Source: Eopsaltria australis
Taxonomy: Eukaryota; Chordata; Aves; Passeriformes; Petroicidae
Length of the DNA: 64,000 nt
Reading direction: 5' to 3'
NCBI GenBank assembly: GCA_034509425.1
Contig: JAVTVJ010000012.1
Location: 8,777,001 to 8,841,000 of the forward strand
The position numbers and the translations under genes are program-made. Shown piece after piece: positions 20,101-32,508 of the stretch. The notes below the pieces were generated by a model that was not told where the DNA came from, searched no databases, and saw only the letters and a program-made list of their open reading frames with translations. Every line of letters starts with the position of its first letter. Position 1 is the stretch's first letter.

Positions 20101-23100
20101 ACCATGTGAACACACCCACTAACCAAAATGCACACCATTACCTGGGGCAGGGATCTCTCCCCCAAAAGTGCCACGAGCATTTCAAATAGCAGGAATGCCT
20201 AAATCATTTTGGTAAAGCAAAAGACAGCTCAGTGAACAACTGAGCAGTACAGAGATGATACAGAAGTCACTGTTTTGACACTAGTTAACTCAAAACTCTT
20301 TTTCCTTCACTGAAAGGAAGGTTTTTGTCCATCCTAACCTCAGCAACAGATGTTACTGCAGTGTTCACCTCCCTATCAGGATAAGAACTGTGAAAATCAC
20401 ATAGTACTTTCTGGGAAGGCCTGGACTGAAATCAGCTCTTGGGGGCTGTATCTGCTTGTCTGATGTACACATCTGAATGACAAGCACCATTATCCTCATC
20501 TTTTCCCCGTGGTTATCAAAACTAGGCAATCTGTTAATTACAAAGAGAAACTCACAAAATCTATCAGATTTTTATTTGAAAAATACGACTTCTTAACAGC
20601 CATAAATTTTTTTTCTTTAGAAACTCCACAGAGGGAGAGAAAGGAGAGAGGAGAGGAGAGGAGAGGAGAGGAGAGGAGAGGAGAGGAGAGGAGAGGAGAG
20701 GAGAGGAGAGGAGAGGAGACTAGAAAATGGGGTTCCAACTGTTTTGAAATGTTAGACAGTTAGCTGGAACATTTCAGATGGGCCACACGTGAATTGTTCC
20801 TTTTCTTTGTCCAGTCCACTATGGGCAGTTAAAAGCAAAGATAATTCAGTTTCATGATCTGTTTTCACTCACCTGGTGTCTCCTAAGCCTCTGCTTTGCC
20901 TTCACACTTGAAAAGGAGCGCCAAGAACCTAAGGGGAGGTGACAATGACTCATGGTGAAAACAGAAGTACTGGCCTGGACAGGAGTAGTGTTGGGATGGA
21001 GGAAGACCACTAAATGTCTTCCTTGGGGATCCTGATTTTAGATTGCATGTTGACAGTGACTGAAGTGGAAAGACATTAATGAAGCACTGATGGCATAAAA
21101 ATGGAAGATGTTATTTAACATCATGCTGCAAGAACTGAGTGACCTTAAAGGTGAATGCAATGGGAGAGGAAAGGATTGCAGTAACTCTGAGCCATGCACC
21201 TCAGGAACTGATAGCAGGAATTTGTGTCATGAGGAGAAATGTCATTATCTGGAAATGAGAAGGGAAATCAGGTCATAGCATAAAAATGAATCTTCCCTCC
21301 ATCTAATCTGACCTTCAAAGTGTGTGGAGGGGAGAGGGATGAGGGAGAAAGGTGATGGTGCTCAGGATCCAAACAGGCTTAGAGCCTGGCCCTAGCCTGG
21401 GATGGAGCTTGTCCATTCTAGGACCTGCAGGTTCATTTGAAGGGAATGTCTGACAGTGTGTGCATAGGGGTGCAGCCAAAGGCCTTGGCATCCCTTCCTG
21501 CACCCTAGCACACAGGCACTGCAGACAGCAGCAGGGACATCTCTCCTTGGCACTGACCCTCCCACAGCCTGCTCCTGCCCCAGAGCTGAGTCCTCTAAGC
21601 TCAGGGAAAGAGAATATGGGATTTCTCCCCATTCTCATACTATCCAGTTGTCCCCTTTCCTCACCCTCCACATCTTCTTGTTGAAACTAACACCTCTGCT
21701 CCCAGGAGAACAGCAACCTGGCACTCCAGCAGATGAAGCTTTGACTCTTTCCCCACCGTCCTTTTTTTTTTTTTTCCCTCTTGACAGTCTGCTTTGACCT
21801 GAGTGACATCCTCTCTTTGCTTTCAGTCCCTGATTTTCTGCACTTGGGGACAGACTTTGAGCAGGCAGTAAGTGTTGAGGCCATGCAGCGACAGCGCGGG
21901 GGGGCTGCTGCTACCCCACAGCCTGCCATTCAGGCAGATGGTGGAGGGGGCCGATGTGAATAGCTCCTGTCAGTCTCACAGAGAGAACTTTACAATTGTG
22001 CTACGTGTTGGACTGCACATGACTAATGCCATTCTTCTGCAGGCTGCAGGCAGGACACAGCTGTTTCTTTAAGGAGAATTTTGTTTTTCTGGGCAGGGAA
22101 AAAAGCACCCATGACAATATTGTATCCATGTATCCAACATTACACTCCATAATTAGGCATGATCAAAGCCCATCCTGCCTTTCTCTGCCTCTCTTTCTGG
22201 TAAATAAGATAATGCTTTAAAAAAAAAGCATGGCCTTGGTTTGGTCCTTCTGAAGGTTTAAATTCTTCTTCCCCACATGGCAGGTATGCACTGAGAAAAA
22301 GCAACAGGGCCAAATATAGGTTTCTTTACATAATTCTGGACTCAGTAAGTATTTCAAGAGCAGGATGAACTCCATGCCAAATGCTACAGGGTGCGTCTGT
22401 TGATGAGAAACAGTGCTGCAAAAAGAATTTTAAAAATACAGACATTAATATGAACATATGATAGGGTATGATAGGGTGACGACCTTCTCTTAAAAGCTGC
22501 AAATAAGAAATACAAATGGGCTCTGGACAGGGAAAAAGTCTGGATCTTGAGTGTACAGTACAGAAGAGCCATGCCAGACCAGAAGGGTAGTGTTCCTCCT
22601 GCCCACATTTTGGCCAGGCTCACAGCCCTGTTCCCTGCTACACTGTCTTTGGCAAGGCTTCTCCACATGTGTGTTTCTGCACTGAAATCAGTGCTGGGCT
22701 CCTCAGCCCAGAAGCACACCCCTGACACTCCTGCACCTGCATTCCCTTACCACGGGGCATGGCCCTGTCCCACAGCCCAGCTGGAATTGCACTTGGACAA
22801 GGTGCAAGCAGCCCCAGGCAGTGCTGCCTTGAGCTGGCCCCCACATCAGGATGATCATGAGGCTTCATGCAGGCAGCGATCTATCTGGCAAGGCACAGTG
22901 TGTAGTTCTATCCCTAATGTTTCCTGCCAGCTGCCTCCCTTGTTGTATTTCCAGACACGGTGTCTGCCCCCCAGCACTGGTGAATCACCCCATGGAGTGT
23001 GGAGCAGGGCAGGAGCCTTGGTTTGGTGTGTGAGCATCACCCACAGATGTGTGCAGGCCCTGGCTCAGCACAGGGGGCATTCAGAGAGGATGAGCTTTGC

Positions 23101-24189
23101 TTAAAGCACCTTTGCCATCCCCTCTCAAGGGTGAGCCAGGAGGTGTCTGAGCAAAAGGGTGTCTTTGATCTCTTTATCCTCCTTCTATTAATGAGCCACC
23201 AAGGCTGTGTTTCTGTGGCATAGAAGTCCCAGTTCAGATTGTGTTTGTGCCGCACAAATTGACCTTGGACCCACACTTGTTTGAGGTATTTCATACATAG
23301 GAATGATAGAGACAATAAAAGCTAACACTAACTACTATTTTAGTTTCTCTTTGTTGATAAACAGTTAGAAATAACAAGGGTCATTATTGTCAAACTAAAA
23401 AAAATTCCTTTCTTACCTATAATGACAGAAATAGCTGATGAACTACAACCCTCTTCTTCGATCAGATCTTCAAACTCTCTTGGTGGTCTGCAGTGCAGAA
23501 GCTATGGGGGAGCTCTTGCAGTCCCAAGTGTCCTACTGGAGGAATGCTAAGATGAAGACTCAGTATCCAGCCTAGCTGGGCTGAACTATCCATCCAGAAG
23601 GCTTAGAAAAAACTCTGAAGATCTCTAAATCTTCTCTACACTACCTGTTGTCTTGATAGGTAACTTTAGCACTATTCATGGTTTGGGGAACTCAGGCACT
23701 TTTGCACTAGGCAGCAGTTGCACAGGGAAATAGAACCAGGATGTACCAAGTTCGATGTCATCCCTCCATCTGAGTTTTGGAAGTGTCCTTCTCTAAAACT
23801 GACCTTATGCTTCAAAGGAATATGCAAAGGTGACAAGGGCTGCAGCTGTTACTGAGGGTCACCGTGGGAACCCCTAGAAGGGTCCACAGGAGGTGAGTGC
23901 CAGGGAATGCGAAGAAGTGCCAGGAAGTGCACACTGCACTTGATGAGCAACCTGGGCACAAGGAGCTTTTCAGGGCCTGCTTTTCTGCAGGTTGGGCAGA
24001 TGGAGAAACTTCCACAGAAAAGGCAACGATCATCATAGAGACTGAAGAACCAGGCACTTCTCTGCAATGCCAGCTGCTGCCACCCTCACTGCCCTGATGG
24101 TCCCCAAGTGCGCACCCTTGTGCTGAGCACCTCGAGGCTAAGTTGGTATGCCGGGTCTGCCTCTCAGCGTGATGCCTTTGATTCCTAGG
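17194..24189. other. Gene-poor spacer, FAM181A to the intergenic CpG island
   Basis: No coding gene is supported in these 7 kb. Notable content is a 14-bp palindrome CTTGAGCGCTCAAG at 17608-17621, a (GGAGA)n microsatellite at 20643-20719, and a T-run near 21760. A 185-codon open frame at 22547-23104 lies in G+C-richer DNA and resembles nothing I recognise. Confidence 0.6.
20643..20719 (+). repeat. (GGAGA)n pentanucleotide microsatellite
   Basis: About fifteen tandem copies of the 5-bp unit GGAGA, nearly perfect. The open frames that cross it are produced by the repeat. Confidence 0.95.
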
Positions 24190-24600
24190 CTGTGTTGACA
24201 CAGGTCGGTGGCTTCACCTGTGGAAATCGCCGCGTGCCTTTGCCGCAGGAGCAGCGGGGTCGCCGTGCGCCCGTTCGTGCTGCGCTGCGACAGCCCCGCT
24301 GGGCCGTGCGGCGGCGCTGCCGCGAGGGGGCGCTGCGGGAGCCCGCCTGGGCCCGGCCGCGCTGCCCGAGTGTGCGCGGGGCTCCTGCTCCGTGCCAGGC
24401 CCTGCCTGCCTCCTTCCCTCCATCCCTGCCTCCTTCCCTGCCTCCCTGCCTCCATCCCAGTGCTGCTCTCGGCCCGGGCAGCAGCAGCCTCTACTCCGGC
24501 CAGAAAAGCCAACATCAGGGGTTAACTGTTCGTTATAACAAATCCCCGCCCCTCTTCTCCTCCCCTTTCACACGGCGATGAGGTGCTCTCCTCTCCCCTC
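24190..24600. promoter_or_regulatory. Isolated intergenic CpG island with CTCF-like motif
   Basis: About 400 bp of CpG-dense sequence stand out from AT-rich flanks, 7 kb upstream of FAM181A and 35 kb upstream of PRIMA1. The core at 24316-24338 contains CCGCGAGGGGGCGCTG, very close to the CTCF consensus. It is followed by a C/T-rich imperfect tandem block at 24402-24458 built on CCTGCCTCCTTCCCT. No coding exon is recognised. It could be an insulator, an enhancer or the promoter of a non-coding RNA. Confidence 0.65.
24318..24337 (+). promoter_or_regulatory. Candidate CTCF binding site
   Basis: GCCGCGAGGGGGCGCTGCGG matches the central CTCF motif (CCRSNAGGGGGCGCT type) at its informative G-run and GCGCT positions. 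The orientation is + in this window. Predicted from sequence only. Confidence 0.6.
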
Positions 24601-26839
24601 CTCTCTCCACAAGGGGCTGCTGCTGAAATGCACCAGGAGAGGGAGAGAAGCCATCGCGGGCGAACAAACGAGCTTTTGTGTCCCAGGAGTCCCTTGCCGG
24701 GCAAGAGGTTCAAAGACGCGTGAGCAAAATCCTGTGCGGCCTCAGCTCCCTCAGTTCAGTGGTGCCTGAGCATGCTCGGCACTTTCCAGCGGCTTGAGTC
24801 CAGTTCTTCGGGACCAATCCTGCAGAAAGCATCAGGAAGATAGGCAGAGGAAAATGGGGTCTGCAGAACGTATTCCGCTGAAGAAATTGAGCAAATCGCA
24901 AAGCCAATATTAATCAAAGGATTGGTGATCAGAATCTGTCTCTGCTGGAGCTCAGTCTTTGAGCCAGGTGTTCTGGGCTCATTCCTACCACTGAAGCCAA
25001 ATTCTAAATGAGCATGGATTTTTACTGGTACCAAATTAGGTTCCACCATGAGTTTTCCATTAAAAATACAAGAGCTGGGTACTTAGAGCAGATTAGCACT
25101 CTGCTTTCCTGGGATATAACAGTGTTTACATCCACTAGGGTCCTATAGTGGGTGTTGATGGGAGGCAGCATGGTTTGGTATGTGCTCCTGCAGAATGTAA
25201 AGGACTTAAAATACCAATATGCTGAAGTTTAAAAACAAACAACCACCAAAACAAAAGAATTAGGTTTGTTGGCCTTAACACAATCCTTTTGCAGAGAGAA
25301 TGCTAATAAAGAAAAAAAAAGTATTTAATTGTTTATGACAAAAATGATAAGAATACACTGTCTAAAACATAATTTTTTCAAGTCTGTTATTTTTTTTTTT
25401 TTTTTTCTTTCTGCCCTCAATGAAGGTACAAAGGGAAGTCTTTCACTGTTGCACAAGCTAGATCTGTTCATGCAACTGCCAGGCATGAGCAGAGCTTCAC
25501 ATGAGAGACAGTGATATTTGGGGTCCAGGTCTGATCCATCATGGGGACCAGGGAAATTAATCCAGATGGACGGTGCTTTTATGTAGAGCTTCACTCACAA
25601 AATTCTATAATCAGTAGCTCATGGTGATTGAGAAGATTTATAGCTATTTCTGGGAGTAGCTTAAATGTCTATTACTTGCAATGTGATTTGCACCTTGGCA
25701 ATGTAATCTAATAGACTTTTATATCTGATGAGACTTTTATATCTGAAGAGGCTTTTATACTTAAAATACTTACCAAAATTTGTATTGTTTTCTTCATGAA
25801 AGCATATTGTGGAGCTACACTCAAGGACAGCAGAGAGTGATACAAGCAACACTTTGGCACAGCTTTGGCAATCCTCAGCTTAGTGACTGCTGTTTGTTCC
25901 AGCACAGAGGGATGACACAAAGTAAACTAGAAAAGACTCACCAGTTTGCCAGCCAGCCTGAAGCCAAACTCTGCACCTGCTTGTCAGAGAAAGACCTGTA
26001 GTCTGTAGAGCTGCCTGCTCTGAAAATAAATGGGAAAAGGAAGAGTGAAAACGCAACTTGCTGTCCTTCTAGAAGTCTCCGTCTCACTTACAGGAAGAGC
26101 TATAACCATATTATGTGTGTTGCTCCAGATCCCAGTTCAGGGGAACACATGAGCACACAGGTTTTGTGCACTATAGAGATGTCAACACAGACTTTCTCAC
26201 ATGGACTCTAATAAATGAACCTTTGATTAGCAGCAGTCAGTTCTCTCCAGCCCACTTCTTTTATATAATATAAAAGACTACTCCACTGCACTCCTATGCT
26301 CAACAGAAGGCTAATTCTTGGATACTGGAGGAGTCCCCAGGCCTGGGCTGGTAGAGAAATCACCCTCAACCTAAGAGCTTAATCTAGGTGTACAGGACCC
26401 TTCTTTTAAGGATTAGTTTTGCTGGAATATGCAAAAGGTTGACATTTCTGATAAACAAGTCATTACACCTGCATTGTTCCCAGAGCTGAAGCTTTGATGG
26501 CGAGGTGGAACAACTGTGGACAAAGAGCAGCACAGACAGTCTCTGGAAAGCAGACCCTCTTGGATAAATTGATCCTAGCCAAACAATGAGGACAAAATGG
26601 CATTCAACTTTAAGTGTGCTAAGAGAGGTCAAATGTGAAATTGCTGAGCTACTAAAGCAGAGCTTACACCAACCACCATCTCAAGGAGCAAAGGTGAGTA
26701 ATGTGGTAGGTAGTTGTATGAATGACAGAATAAATAAAGTAACATTTTTTCTGGACTGGTGGTAAATTTACAAAAGGAGTGTCCAAGGGCTTACGTTTTC
26801 ATCACCACTGTGTATGTGGTATGTCAAAGCCTGTGAATA
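24601..26839. other. Spacer between CpG island and ancient CR1
   Basis: No gene recognised. It contains an 18-bp unit repeated about three times (25714-25766, GACTTTTATATCTGATGA and variants) and a T-run at about 25388-25406. Confidence 0.6.
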
Positions 26840-27740
26840 CTGGTGAAGTTTGGAGCTGATACAAAATTATTCACAATAATCAAAGCTAAAGCTGACTGTT
26901 GCAGAAAGAGCGTATAATACCAACTGACAGGGAAGTGCCAGATGAAGTTCAGTATTGACAAGTACAAAGAAAGGCACTTAGAGAAAAAATAACTCTACTT
27001 ATGCGTGTGCAGTGACAGTCTCTAGATAGCAACACTTAAGAAAGATCTTGGGTAACTGAAATTAAGGTATGAGGTTTCTGAACACATTGCTTATTGCCCT
27101 GCAACAGTCAAAAGGCAAATTGGATAGTAAGAGTTGCTGAATAAGGGAATGCAATAAAGTAAAAGAGAAAATAGTGTTACAGCACTGATCTAATGATTTT
27201 CGAAAAGATATAGAACAGGTAGCAAGGATGGTCAGTTTCGTAACAATGTATTTTTCAGGAAAGACTAAATTAGAGCTTTTCAGCTTGGAAAGAAAACTAC
27301 CTGAGGGGACTTGATGTAAGTGTATAAAATCACCAATGGCATGGAGAAGGTAAACAGGACAAGGTTAATTTGTGTTTCTCCAATGCAAGAATTAGGAGTA
27401 ATAAATTGAATTATCCTACAGTAGATCTAAACCATAAGGAAGGAATTTTCCACATGATGCATTAAACCATGGGACTCGTTGCCAGAACAACAAGTTGCTC
27501 TTGCACAAATATGTTTAAAAAAGACTTAGACAAAATCATGTCATACAGGACCATTATTAAGATGAAATATTCACCTTCAACCTGTAGCTCAGAGACTCCT
27601 GAAAGTATTGATTGTCAAAAGCCAGAACAGTACAGACCACTGTGTACTGTCCCTGTCCTTGTGCGCTTCCTTAAATATCCACATGGGCTGAAGGTCAGGT
27701 TCTGGACTATAGAGACAATCACTAGAGCATTTTCATTTGA
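26840..27740 (+). mobile_element. Ancient, degraded CR1-type LINE 3' part
   Basis: The stretch is recognisable as the 3' end of an old amniote CR1. It includes a segment like GATACAAAATTATTC, then TGCCAGATGAAGTTCAGTATT, TTTTCAGCTTGGAAAGAAAA, and TATAAAATCACCAATGGCATG with GGAGAAGGT after it. Next comes the stretch encoding remnants of the reverse transcriptase C-terminus (near ...FKKDLDKIM), and finally a decayed 3' UTR with GGCTGAAGGTCAGG. Many indels and stops show that it is dead. The 135-codon open frame at 27469-27876 is a leftover of this element. It is far older than the CR1 end at 38880. Confidence 0.75.
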
Positions 27741-30700
27741 AGGAATGGGGAAATACCTCCTGGATATATTATGCAGTGAGAGGCAAGGAAAGGGTATACT
27801 GGAACCATATGAAAAACAAGGTCCCATTTCCTTCCACCTACTATTTACAAGTTTGTTTGGGACAGTTCTGCATTGATAGCAATTTCGTTTTGATTCTTGT
27901 AAAAGGACATCTGCAACTCAGAAAGGTTTAGTTATGATTTCTTTAGAAGATTAGGTTGTTCTAACATAATTCAAAGTGTCATCCATCATGAAAAAAAATA
28001 CTTTATTTTTTGAGAATATTTTGTTTCAGTTGCTGTTGTATTATGGTCTCAGGCCCAGCATCTTTCCTTACACCAGAATATACAGTACTAAGCCCATCAA
28101 AACAAAAATCCCAGTCCAGTTCTGAAAGCAGCAACATCCTTCTTACCTCTGAAGCCTCTGTCCAGCATGGCTGGAAAACAGGGTGGCCATTCATTTCCAT
28201 ACACTTGAGTGTGTGTGTTCTTGCAGATTTGTGGCACAGGACAAAATCCAAGTCAGAGAGAGAGAGAGAATTACATTCTTTCTTTATTTGCTTGTTTGTA
28301 GGCCCCATCAGGAGTTCAGATGCACTAGTTCAGTAGCACAATATCTGCATCCAGACTGAATATGGGGTCTAAGACATAAAGTAGGCAGTTGTTGAGGGCA
28401 CCACACAGCTGTCAGCAATCAGATGCAGGCCTGACAGCAGGAGCAGACAAGCTCCTGGGGCAGCACAAATTCAATTCTGTTCAACTTGCTGCTGAGTCTC
28501 ACGTTGCACCGCCTGGTCTGCAAACACGGGAGGCATGTTCCCAGTGGAGGTAAAACCACTGAGATGGAGCTGTTTCTGCTGTCCTACTTTATCACACAGA
28601 TTTCATGACCACATTTGAAGACATATTTGACACCTAAACAAAAGCCAAAGACTTTAAGATTTCCCAGGAGTGAGACAAACACCCATACTCAGCCCCATGA
28701 GCCTTCAAATACTGCAATGAAGTGTTTGGTAGAAAAACTTTGGTTGCTTTCTGTTCCGTACAGCTCAGCTTTGATAAATGCAGCAGGACTGATCTGTGCT
28801 GTGCATCCCTTCACTGAGTTACATGTATAATCCTCCCTGGAACGGAACATTTACATTCCACTGACCTAGTTGAAAAAATGCATTAATTTTAATTTATGCA
28901 AAATTCTCTCAATAGAAGAGTGAGAGGAGAGAGGCTATGTCTTATTTGCAGTCCTTGCTTGCTTGGAGCTAGAAGTGAAGCCAACTTTTTAATCAGGATT
29001 TTTTTGAAAATGCTGAAGCATTTCAATGGGTGTCTTGTTCATAAAAATCCAGACAGAGCTTTTTTATTTCCCATACATCTCATATGGTCACGAATACAAA
29101 ATGTGACATTAACCTGTCTCATCTCCACTGAGTGGTGCCTCTCTGCCTCTGGAGACCCTGGGGCAGTGGGGCACCAGGGACAACACAAACTTCAGCCAGA
29201 CACCTCATTTTGATTCCCCCTGTTGCACACCTCTCTGGAGGCTGATCCCATATGAAGACAATAGGGAACTTCATTGTTGAAGAAGGAAGTTAATGGTGCA
29301 TATTCCTATATCATCTGACCTGAAAAGCCCTGAGAGCATAGTTAGCCCCCAGCCCAGCCCCAGTGCTGCAGCTCTCTCAAAGGAAAAATGGCCAGTAATG
29401 TTTGTGAGAACTGGTTGTGTAGCCCAAAATTTGACTGTAGGGTCACTTAATCTGTCCCAGTAAGTCAAACACAACCAGTACATGTGCAAAAGGGACTGAG
29501 TGGAGGGTGGTTTTATATCGCTTCAGCATGGAAAAACAGAGGGATAGATGTCCTCATGTTAGAATTCCCTTTAGTAAGGATTACTTCAGGGTCTTGACTC
29601 AGCAATGTTGCTGCTACTTCAGCCAGCCAGCCCTGTTTCCACATGGGAGGTTGTCAGAGCAAGGAACAGCTAGGAGCCATCATTATTTGCTCAGCAGGCT
29701 CTTTGGCAGCTACCAACATTGCTGTAGTCTGTGCAAAGTAAACCAATTAAGTAGCTTTTCATGCCAAAATGGCCCAGGAAAAGGAGAGCACCACAATGGC
29801 TAAGTCATCTTTTTCTTTCTCCTGCTTAAACGGTAGATTTGAGGCAGGTGAGCATGAGGTCCTTTCTCTATCCCTGGAGGCTCAAACCCAGCCTTACTCA
29901 TGCTGACAGCCCAGCTGTGGCTGAGCAGGCTCTTCTCTCTGTGCCCAAAGCAGGAGCTCTGTGAGTGACCCTGAGCAATGCCCCAGCTGTCCACAGGAGC
30001 CTGTATGTGACCTGAGGGAGCAGCTCAGAAAGCCACTGATTTGGGGATATGTTCAGATCCAGCCTCTGCCATGAGCCCTCCTGGAAACATCAAACACAGC
30101 CCATGCTCATGCAGTGTTGCTGCACAGCATGTTGTCTCATGTAGTCCTTGACAGCTACCATGTAAACACAGGAACCACTACCTGAGCAAATGAGAGGGAA
30201 AAAAATAAACATAGAGGTGTCTGCTACTGTGTAATCCTTAAATCTTCTTATCATGTAGTACCCCTGCTGTTTACAGTCTTGCACTTTCTTTGTTTCAAAA
30301 TCACCTCTGTTGTAACTGTAAGAATGAGAAAAACGTCCCTTGTAGGTGCAAGAAAGCATCTGTGTTTACTGGAGTATCACAGGGATGAATTTTATTACTA
30401 ATGCGTAAGGGCAAGAGCCACCATGCTTTCAGGAGATTGCTGCCCACCTAACATGGTATTTTTTCTTGGTTGCTGGTATGTATAGCTTACCGTAAAGCTC
30501 ATTTCAGATGGAAAGTACTGTAGATGTTTCTCTCATTACCAATGGAAATGCGATGGTGTGTTCTCAGTAGGGCTCTGAATGTGCTTATCTCCAGCTGTTT
30601 AGGACACGTATTGCTGAAGGAGGGCAATCCCTACACTAGACTGCAGCTGCTCAGAGAGATATAGTATCGTAAAATGCAGACAGTGATTTGTGACAATAGA

Positions 30701-31886
30701 GAAATTTTTCTTCTTTTCCCCAGCTAAAAAGTCATTTTGCACTCTACCTTATGCAGAAAGAAAAAGATTTTATGAGAAGTAACTTTTCCTGTTTTCTAAG
30801 AAATGAATAGCAATAACATCACAGGTGCAGTATCAGGCAGGTGTAAAGAAAGAAAGGCAAGGAAAGCAGGAAGAATAGTGTCCAAAGAAAGTACCCCATC
30901 AGCTCCCAGAACATTTCAAAGGATTTATTTAGTAATGAAACCAGAAATATTGATTTCAGGTATTAGAACCCAGTTGTCAACTTCTGAAGCCTAGATAACT
31001 CACAAGCTGTCAGATGTCCTTCCAAATACACATCCTGTCTCACAAACTTATTTTTTTCTGCAGCTGGACTTTGGAACAGTCAGAATAATTGTTTCAAGAG
31101 AGATAAATGGCGATGCAATGATACAACTTCTGCTAAAAAGCGAGTAAATAGAAATAAGTAATGTCAATGAAACAATGTGTACCTTTCTGTACAATTTAAA
31201 ATTTGGAGAACTCTGTCAGGACAAAGGGAATTTTATTCACCATTCTTCCAGGCATGAAAGTGTTGAGAAGAGACCAGAGTTGTTCACTAGCATGAGTAGC
31301 CATGGCTTGGTAAAAGGAGTCTGCAAGTAGAAATACTCTTTCAGAAGAATCTTTATTTTCCATGGAATTGCTCATGATCTTCAGGAATTTGATTAACTCA
31401 TCATTTATATGGATTTGTTATTATTAATCTGATTTGTTTTAAGAATCAACATGTCATTCTCTGATGTCACTCTAGGGGCAAAACTGACCAAAGACTTCCT
31501 TGAGAGAGAAGATTTTTCCAAGGTTTTGAACATACCTGGTGTTTTGTACTATTGCATCCAGACACTAGCAAAGAAAAGCAGCACAAAATCATGAGTGTTC
31601 TCTGTCATCAGGTAGGATTTCTTCAAACAGGGGTAGTCACTGTGCCATACCCTGGACCAGACCCTATTCTGTACGCAGGGTCTCTACCAGTACAAGCACT
31701 TGGTGGATCAAACTGGAGGTGCTGGTAAATGTGTTTTGAGGGAAGAAGTAGTCTATCAAGAGACTGGAAAGCCTTTTTATATGAACTGAAGTGGCCTGAT
31801 GTGATCCCACAACATCTAGGAACTGTCTCTAAACGTGTGTTTTGTTTAACTTTCGTTTGACACCTTTAGGACAGGCTTGGTTGAAT
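27741..31886. other. Spacer, no gene seen
   Basis: AT-rich sequence with short unrecognised open frames and a short (AG)n run near 28257-28270. I see no repeat family, RNA gene or coding exon here that I can name. Confidence 0.55.
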
Positions 31887-32158
31887 ACCACAAGGGTTTT
31901 CTGGCATGGTAGCCTTACTGGCTTGATGCACATGCATTAGAACCTTTCTTCTCTTCTTGCTCTTACTGTAGTTTATATTAGCACACTGGTCAGAAACTCC
32001 TTGGGACTAAAATAAAGTTGTTGTTGGTTTTTTGTTTTTTTTTTTCTTTTTTTTTTAAATAAGAATTAATCATTAATTAGCCATTCATTATTTCCTGGAC
32101 CATTTAGGTAACCCACGTTTCAGCTAATGGTTGAATTAATTTTGTGTCTGTTCGGCTA
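31887..32158 (+). repeat. Direct repeat pair, copy 1
   Basis: About 270 bp that recurs at 35706-35967 in the same orientation. Both copies start ACCACAAGGGTTT, share CTGGCATGGTAG and GCACACTGGTCAGAA, contain a T-rich block, and end in a 100-bp AT-rich module (AATCATTAATTA, CCATTCAT, CCACGTTTCAGCTAATG). That last 100 bp differs at about 12 positions between copies. Flanks outside the unit are unrelated. It is not a family I recognise. Confidence 0.85.
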
Positions 32159-32439
32159 TGTCACATGGTGTCATGTTTCTTGTTTAGGTGAATGAGGCTT
32201 TTGAAATGGGATGTAACAAGTAAGGAATACCTTGTTCATACAGTAGAGTAATCCGTGGTTTGTGTGACTGACTGTTCAAATGATTCCATCCTGGCCAGTG
32301 CAGTCAGCCACCACAGGGTGAATGCAGCACGTCAGCTGCACAGAGAATAAGGGGAGTTTGAAAATGTCGTGGCAGACCTGGTCCCACTGCTTTGAATGAA
32401 ACATCCCCTTTTTACAAACCGTTTGTAAGAAAAAAGGTT

Positions 32440-32508
32440 CAGCACTATCATCTCCTTGTTTGTTTTTTTTTTAACAGCACTATCGTCTCCTTGTTTGTTT
32501 TTGTTTAA
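32440..32508 (+). repeat. 35-bp tandem duplication
   Basis: Two adjacent copies of a unit starting CAGCACTATC(A/G)TCTCCTTG and ending in a T-rich tail plus AA (32440-32474 and 32475-32508). They differ by one substitution and a small change in the T-run. It lies about 280 bp right of the first direct repeat copy. Confidence 0.9.

Noticed and set aside
22547..23104. 185-codon open frame
   Set aside because: No domain, no splice context, G+C-richer local composition and length close to chance expectation for 64 kb.
27469..27876. 135-codon protein-coding gene
   Set aside because: It lies inside the ancient CR1 and its start resembles the decayed reverse transcriptase C-terminus.
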